Positions 5,223-8,059 of a stretch of DNA of 8,059 nucleotides are shown here, one piece after another. The translations under genes were made by a program, and so were the position numbers. The stretch is from assembly GCA_016210285.1 (NCBI GenBank), contig JACQUN010000171.1:1-8059 (forward strand), in the 5' to 3' direction. How positions within the stretch are numbered: the first letter of the stretch is position 1; each line of letters begins with the position of its first letter. The notes under the pieces were generated by a model that saw only the letters and a list, made by a program, of their open reading frames with translations, was not told the DNA's origin and searched no databases. This stretch comes from Chloroflexota bacterium. GTDB taxonomy: Bacteria; Chloroflexota; Dehalococcoidia; UBA1127; JACQUN01.

Positions 5223-6221
5223 GTGGCGAAGCTCTACTACGACCCGGACGCCGACCTGGCGCTTCTGAAGAACAAGACCATCGGCATCATCGGCTACGGC
5301 AGCCAGGGCCACGCCCACGCCCTGAACCTGAAGGACAACGGCCAGCAGGTGGTCGTCGGGCTGTACAGGGGGAGCAAGAGCTGGCCGGAGGCCGAGAAGG
5401 CGGGCCTGAAGGTCATGGAGGTGGCCGAAGTAGCCAGGGCCGCCGACATCACCATGATGCTGGTCCCGGACATGGCCCAGCGGCAGGTGTACCGGGAGTC
5501 CATCCTGCCGAGCCTGAAGCCGGGCAAGACCCTCATGTTCGCCCACGGCTTCAACATCCACTTCAAGCAGATTCAGCCCCCGCCCACCGTGGACGTCTCC
5601 ATGGTGGCGCCCAAGGCCCCAGGACACCGCATGCGGGAGGTGTTCACCCGCGGCCTGGGCGTGCCGGCCCTGCTGGCGGTGCAGCAGGACGTCTCCGGCA
5701 GGGCCAGGGAGACCGCCCTGGCCTACGCCAAGGGTGTCGGCTCCACGCGGGCCGGGGTGCTGGAGACCACCTTCAAGGAGGAGACGGAGACCGACCTCTT
5801 CGGGGAGCAGACCGTCCTCTGCGGCGGTGTCTCCTCCCTGGTCAAGGCCGGCTTCGAGACCCTGGTGGAGGCAGGCTACCAGCCTGAGGTGGCCTACTTT
5901 GAGTGCATGCACGAGTTGAAGCTCATTGTGGACCTGATGTACCAGGGCGGGCTGAACTACATGCGCTACTCGGTCTCCGACACCGCCGAGTACGGCGACT
6001 ACACCCGCGGCCCTCGCGTCATTGACGACCACGTGAAGCAGCAGATGCGCCAGATTCTCAAAGATATCCAGGACGGCAGCTTCGCGCGGGAGTGGGTGGC
6101 GGAGAGCGATGAGGGGAAGAAGCGGTTCCTGAAGCTGCGGGAGCAGGAGAGGGAGCACCCCATCGAGAAGGTGGGGGAGCAGCTTCGGGCCATGATGCCC
6201 TGGCTGAAGGGGACGCTGTAG
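5223..6221 (+). CDS. ilvC: Ketol-acid reductoisomerase, class I
   Basis: Converts acetolactate or acetohydroxybutyrate to the dihydroxy acid using NAD(P)H and Mg2+, the second common step of branched-chain synthesis. At 332 aa it is the short class I form. The N-terminal Rossmann domain has [21 protein letters not shown] (GxGxxG at 24-29 within it), the cofactor loop GLYRGSKSW (46-54) and the active-site His108 (AHGFN). Lys131 lies in APKAPGH. The knotted C-terminal domain has metal ligands D191 and E195 (DLFGEQ) and E227 and E231 (FECMHE), plus Ser252. The GTG start is chosen because AGGAAGGA lies just upstream and the family's [12 protein letters not shown] begins there. The last 12 codons, stop and following G7 are duplicated at 6905-6947. 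In the cofactor loop Tyr48-Arg49 replaces the more usual Arg at the first of these positions. Confidence 0.96.
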   Translation: MAKLYYDPDADLALLKNKTIGIIGYGSQGHAHALNLKDNGQQVVVGLYRGSKSWPEAEKAGLKVMEVAEVARAADITMMLVPDMAQRQVYRESILPSLKPGKTLMFAHGFNIHFKQIQPPPTVDVSMVAPKAPGHRMREVFTRGLGVPALLAVQQDVSGRARETALAYAKGVGSTRAGVLETTFKEETETDLFGEQTVLCGGVSSLVKAGFETLVEAGYQPEVAYFECMHELKLIVDLMYQGGLNYMRYSVSDTAEYGDYTRGPRVIDDHVKQQMRQILKDIQDGSFAREWVAESDEGKKRFLKLREQEREHPIEKVGEQLRAMMPWLKGTL

Positions 6222-6228
6222 GGGGGGT
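6186..6228 (+). repeat. Direct repeat copy 1: authentic 3' end of ilvC
   Basis: A 43-bp stretch covering the last ilvC codons from CGG (Arg322), the TAG stop at 6219-6221 and the G7-T that follows. It matches 6905-6947 at 42 of 43 positions; the one difference is G6206 versus C6925. The two copies are 719 bases apart and enclose the toxin-antitoxin pair. Confidence 0.95.
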
Positions 6229-6234
6229 AGGGCA

Positions 6235-6498
6235 GTGGAAGCCAAACAGATGAAAGCACAGTCTGTACCCAGGGAAGTTCTGCTTTCCCGGCTCAAGCGT
6301 GTCGAGAGTGAGTTGCAGAACCTCAGAGGGGAGGTAGCAAGGCTCAAGAAAGAGGTGCTGGAGCAAGAGGAGGCGGCTCCTCGACAGCCGACGCCTGGCA
6401 GCTTTCGAGACCTCTACGGAATCCTGAGAGGAAAAACGCACTTCACCTGGGAGGAGATTCAGGCGGCAAAGTACAAAGCCAAGCCGCTTCCCGAGTGA
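6235..6498 (+). CDS. Probable antitoxin (VapB-like partner of PIN toxin)
   Basis: An 87-aa protein from GTG 6235; an alternative ATG at 6250 gives 82 aa. A strongly heptad-patterned coiled coil spans about residues 15-46 (LSRLKRVESELQNLRGEVARLKKEVLEQEE in two blocks). A proline-rich hinge follows, then a C-terminal segment SFRDLYGILRGKTHFTWEEI. Segments of the form LYGILKGK-x-FTxEEI are common in proteins encoded just before PIN toxins, where the tail masks the toxin. No ribbon-helix-helix, AbrB or Phd DNA-binding domain is obvious, so self-regulation is uncertain. It overlaps the toxin gene by GTGA. The G7 tract from the ilvC 3' repeat supplies the only purine-rich stretch before it. It is an antitoxin by position and tail, not by proven family. 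Confidence 0.7.
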   Translation: MEAKQMKAQSVPREVLLSRLKRVESELQNLRGEVARLKKEVLEQEEAAPRQPTPGSFRDLYGILRGKTHFTWEEIQAAKYKAKPLPE

Positions 6499-6884
6499 TC
6501 TACGTCGTAGATACCCATGCCTTGCTCTGGTATTTGGAGGGGAGCCGCAGGCTTCCTCGCCGGGCCAGGCAAGCACTGGATGACCCTAGCGCGGTGCTAA
6601 TCGTCTCTGCCATTGTGCTGGCAGAAGCTAAGTTGCTGCTAGCAAAGCAGGAACAGGCTGCGGTCTATGAGCAGGTTGTTCAAGAGCTACGGGATGATCT
6701 CCGGTTCCAGGTGAACTCGGTAGATGAAGGTATCATAGAGCAGATGTCTACAGCCTTGGAGATTCACGATGCTATTATCTGCGCGACAGCCTTGATACTT
6801 GCTCAGCAAGGGGAAGAGGTGGCAGTGCTCACCGCTGACCGTGCGATCCGGGATTCGGGGCTGGTGCAGGTGGTTTGGCAGTGA
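6495..6884 (+). CDS. PIN-domain ribonuclease toxin, VapC-like
   Basis: A 129-aa single-domain PIN protein, close to the usual VapC length. These act as Mg2+-dependent endoribonucleases, often on tRNA or rRNA, when their antitoxin is lost. The acidic residues are present: D6 in VVDTHALLWYL, E44 in VLAEAKLLL, D92 in IHDAIICATAL and D115 in LTADRAI, so the active site looks intact. The GTG start at 6495 lies in GTGA overlapping the antitoxin stop, which keeps the pair coupled. The target RNA cannot be read from the sequence. Codon use looks less GC-biased than ilvC, consistent with acquisition. A 43-bp copy of the ilvC end begins 20 bases after the stop. Confidence 0.9.
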   Translation: MIYVVDTHALLWYLEGSRRLPRRARQALDDPSAVLIVSAIVLAEAKLLLAKQEQAAVYEQVVQELRDDLRFQVNSVDEGIIEQMSTALEIHDAIICATALILAQQGEEVAVLTADRAIRDSGLVQVVWQ

Positions 6885-6940
6885 TAGAGGCAGCGACAAA
6901 GTTGCGGGCCATGATGCCCTGGCTCAAGGGGACGCTGTAG
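6881..6940 (+). pseudogene. ilvC tail fragment, readable as a 19-aa ORF
   Basis: In the ilvC frame this segment reads [17 protein letters not shown], against [17 protein letters not shown] in the true gene. From leucine to stop the codon changes are synonymous (CTT to TTG, CTG to CTC), and the preceding codon changes CAG to AAG. The frame opens at GTG 6881, which overlaps the toxin stop as GTGA, giving a 19-residue product MIEAAT plus the IlvC tail. It is most likely a remnant of an ilvC gene left by recombination. Translation as a tiny peptide is possible but unsupported. Confidence 0.7.
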
Positions 6941-6947
6941 GGGGGGT
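6905..6947 (+). repeat. Direct repeat copy 2: displaced ilvC 3' end
   Basis: Matches 6186-6228 at 42 of 43 bases, including TAG (6938-6940) and the G7 tract. It lies between the toxin gene and the zinc-ribbon gene, where its G-tract falls just before the start codon at 6952. A copy of this length and identity is not expected by chance. Confidence 0.95.
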
Positions 6948-6951
6948 TGCG

Positions 6952-7389
6952 ATGGCAGACGGGCGTTTTGGAATCGCTGATCATCCTCAGATTCCGTGGG
7001 TGAGATGTCCCAAATGTGAAGCCCGTGTGATTGGGGCGGAGAACCAAAGAGCAGTGAGGATCCCGCCGCACTTCAAAGTGCGTGCCGGCAGGGAACCAAG
7101 CAAGTCGCCCTACATCAAAAGTTGTCCGGCATGTGGTGCAGAGATTAATAAAAGGGCCCATCATCAAGCGGTTCCCTGCGCGGGTGATCGCGTCGCTTTT
7201 GCTGTTGATCCTCGGGATCCAGGTGGGCGTACGCTCACCGGTGTGGTTCGCAAGATTCGTGAAGATAATTCACAAGGCGTTCCAACGGGTGTTGAAGTCG
7301 TTGCTGATGATGGGACAGAATTCGAAATAGACTTGTTCAGCGCAAGGCTAATGAAATGCGTAAATTCTAAGAGATCTCAAGTGCGGTAA
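6952..7389 (+). CDS. Small zinc-ribbon protein of unknown function
   Basis: A 145-aa protein that I do not recognise. Two CxxC pairs, CPKC (19-22) and CPAC (58-61), about 35 residues apart, could hold one zinc ion. The C-terminal half (about 77-131: GDRVAFAVDPRDPGGRTLTG to TEFEIDLFSARL) looks like a small beta-barrel, perhaps SH3-like. No catalytic motif is visible. ATG 6952 is preferred because the G7 tract of the repeat lies just before it. The frame stays open further upstream, but that part overlaps the toxin gene and the repeat and looks like a shadow. Base composition is clearly less GC-rich than ilv genes, with codons such as GTT, GAT and AAT, suggesting transfer. It stands between ilvC and leuA in the operon direction. 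Confidence 0.65.
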   Translation: MADGRFGIADHPQIPWVRCPKCEARVIGAENQRAVRIPPHFKVRAGREPSKSPYIKSCPACGAEINKRAHHQAVPCAGDRVAFAVDPRDPGGRTLTGVVRKIREDNSQGVPTGVEVVADDGTEFEIDLFSARLMKCVNSKRSQVR

Positions 7390-7448
7390 GTTTGGACCGC
7401 AGTGCTGTGCGTGGGCATGTCGAATCTAGCCAAGAGGAAGGTTATCCA

Positions 7449-7556
7449 ATGTCAATGAAGGAGGTTCCCAGCGTAGTTCGCCCGCTGGGCGGGGTCATGG
7501 CAGGGCTCCGCTCCGCGGACTACGTTACCCTTGAGCCCTCAGCCCAGGCACGCTAG
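7449..7556 (+). CDS. Possible 35-aa ORF upstream of leuA
   Basis: ATG 7449 is preceded by AGGAAGG at 7435-7441, 7 bases away, and the frame ends at TAG 7554-7556. The product begins MSMKEVPSVVRPLGGVMAGL and continues RSADYVTLEPSAQAR. It has few leucines and no run of them, so it does not look like a leucine attenuator peptide. It is not recognised. The good ribosome binding site is the only strong evidence. It may be a real small protein, a translated leader coupling to leuA, or chance. Confidence 0.3.
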   Translation: MSMKEVPSVVRPLGGVMAGLRSADYVTLEPSAQAR

Positions 7557-7624
7557 CACTCCCATTCTAATGCTCCTGCTGCTGGAGGCAGGCGAGGGAA
7601 AGCAACGAGGAGGAAGGTAACACT

Positions 7625-8059
7625 ATGGCTGAGGAAAGGGTCATCATCTTTGACACCACGCTGCGAGACGGCGAGCAGGCCGCCGGCGCAGCCATGACAG
7701 TGGAAGAGAAGCAGGAGATCGCCAGGCAACTGGACAAGCTGGGCGTAGATGTCATTGAGGCTGGCTTCGCCGCCAGCTCCCCCGGGGACTTCCAGGCGGT
7801 AAAGACCATCGCCCAGGAGGTGCAACGGCCCATCATCGCCTCCCTGGCCCGTGCCCACCCCCAGGACGTGGACGCCGCCGCCGAGGCGCTGAAGGGAGCG
7901 CGGCACCCCCGCATCCACGTCTTCCTCTCCAGCTCCGACATCCACATCATGCACCAGCTCCGCAAGGACCGGGAAGAGGTCATGAACATGGCGGTGTCCA
8001 TGGTGGCGCGCGCCAAGAAGCACTGCGAGGACGTGGAGTTCTCCCCCATGGACGCCACC
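7625..8059 (+). CDS. leuA: 2-isopropylmalate synthase, N-terminal part (runs off window)
   Basis: The first 145 codons of a DRE-TIM metallolyase that joins acetyl-CoA to 2-ketoisovalerate, the entry step to leucine. [20 protein letters not shown] (7-26) is the family signature, with catalytic Arg14 and metal ligand Asp15 in [24 protein letters not shown] (39-56) and [19 protein letters not shown] (97-115) follow in the order typical of LeuA. Usual family members read GEQSPG; here it is GEQAAG. GGAGG lies 11 bases and AAGG 7 bases before the ATG. Its position after ilvBNC under a leucine-type T-box supports LeuA over homocitrate or citramalate synthase, but the region that sets substrate choice is only partly visible and the C-terminal regulatory domain is outside the window. 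Confidence 0.9.
   Translation, partial: MAEERVIIFDTTLRDGEQAAGAAMTVEEKQEIARQLDKLGVDVIEAGFAASSPGDFQAVKTIAQEVQRPIIASLARAHPQDVDAAAEALKGARHPRIHVFLSSSDIHIMHQLRKDREEVMNMAVSMVARAKKHCEDVEFSPMDAT

Noticed and set aside
5169..6347. 392-aa minus-strand ORF across ilvC
   Set aside because: Antisense shadow of ilvC with low-complexity H/L/Q/G composition and no recognisable domain.
6799..6951. Upstream in-frame extension of the zinc-ribbon gene
   Set aside because: It runs through the toxin 3' end and the ilvC repeat in another frame; the start at 6952 has the G-tract before it and the zinc ribbon lies wholly downstream.
7449..7556. Leucine attenuator peptide before leuA
   Set aside because: The 35-aa frame has only three leucines, not clustered, and no terminator hairpin with a T-run follows.
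7553..8058. Minus-strand ORFs opposite leuA
   Set aside because: Shadows of the leuA reading frame, with no recognisable motifs.

Overview
The window looks like a GC-rich bacterial chromosome segment carrying a branched-chain amino acid operon, with two kinds of accessory DNA in and beside it. A T-box leader, a Gram-positive-type LexA box (GAAC-N4-GTTC) and the gene style suggest Chloroflexota (Dehalococcoidia-like). That placement is inference; no rRNA or other phylogenetic marker is present.

Region by region: (1) 1-234 is the 3' end of an ISAs1-family transposase gene. (2) 235-1569 is a complete IS1595-family insertion sequence with 24-bp terminal inverted repeats and a perfect 8-bp target duplication (TAACTAAA). 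It landed exactly on the stop codon of the ISAs1 transposase and split off the last few bases of that element (1570-1585). Besides its minus-strand transposase it carries a small minus-strand ORF with a good ribosome binding site and a possible tiny plus-strand ORF. (3) 1599-2335 is lexA, with its own promoter and SOS box only 14 bp beyond the IS remains. (4) 2408-2734 is a promoter and a T-box riboswitch with a probable CUC (Leu) specifier, the canonical AGGGTGGTACCGCG box and a strong intrinsic terminator. (5) 2802-6221 is ilvB-ilvN (4-nt overlap) and ilvC. (6) 6222-7389 is an accessory block: a coiled-coil antitoxin-like gene overlapping a VapC-type PIN toxin gene, then a small zinc-ribbon gene. 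(7) 7449-7556 is a possible 35-aa ORF. (8) 7625 to the end is the 5' part of leuA.

How it fits together: charged tRNA-Leu probably terminates the ilvB leader transcript and uncharged tRNA-Leu allows readthrough. Readthrough yields acetohydroxyacid synthase (IlvBN) and ketol-acid reductoisomerase (IlvC), then 2-isopropylmalate synthase (LeuA) for the leucine branch. LexA is a separate, self-regulated unit.

The most unusual structure is a 43-bp direct repeat (42/43 identical) of the ilvC 3' end, including its stop codon and the following G7 tract. One copy is the real ilvC end (6186-6228); the other (6905-6947) lies just after the toxin gene, so the toxin-antitoxin pair sits between two copies of the ilvC tail. 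The differences from the real tail within the shared [12 protein letters not shown] coding stretch are all synonymous. This suggests the second copy came from a diverged ilvC gene and that the module arrived by integration or recombination at the end of ilvC.
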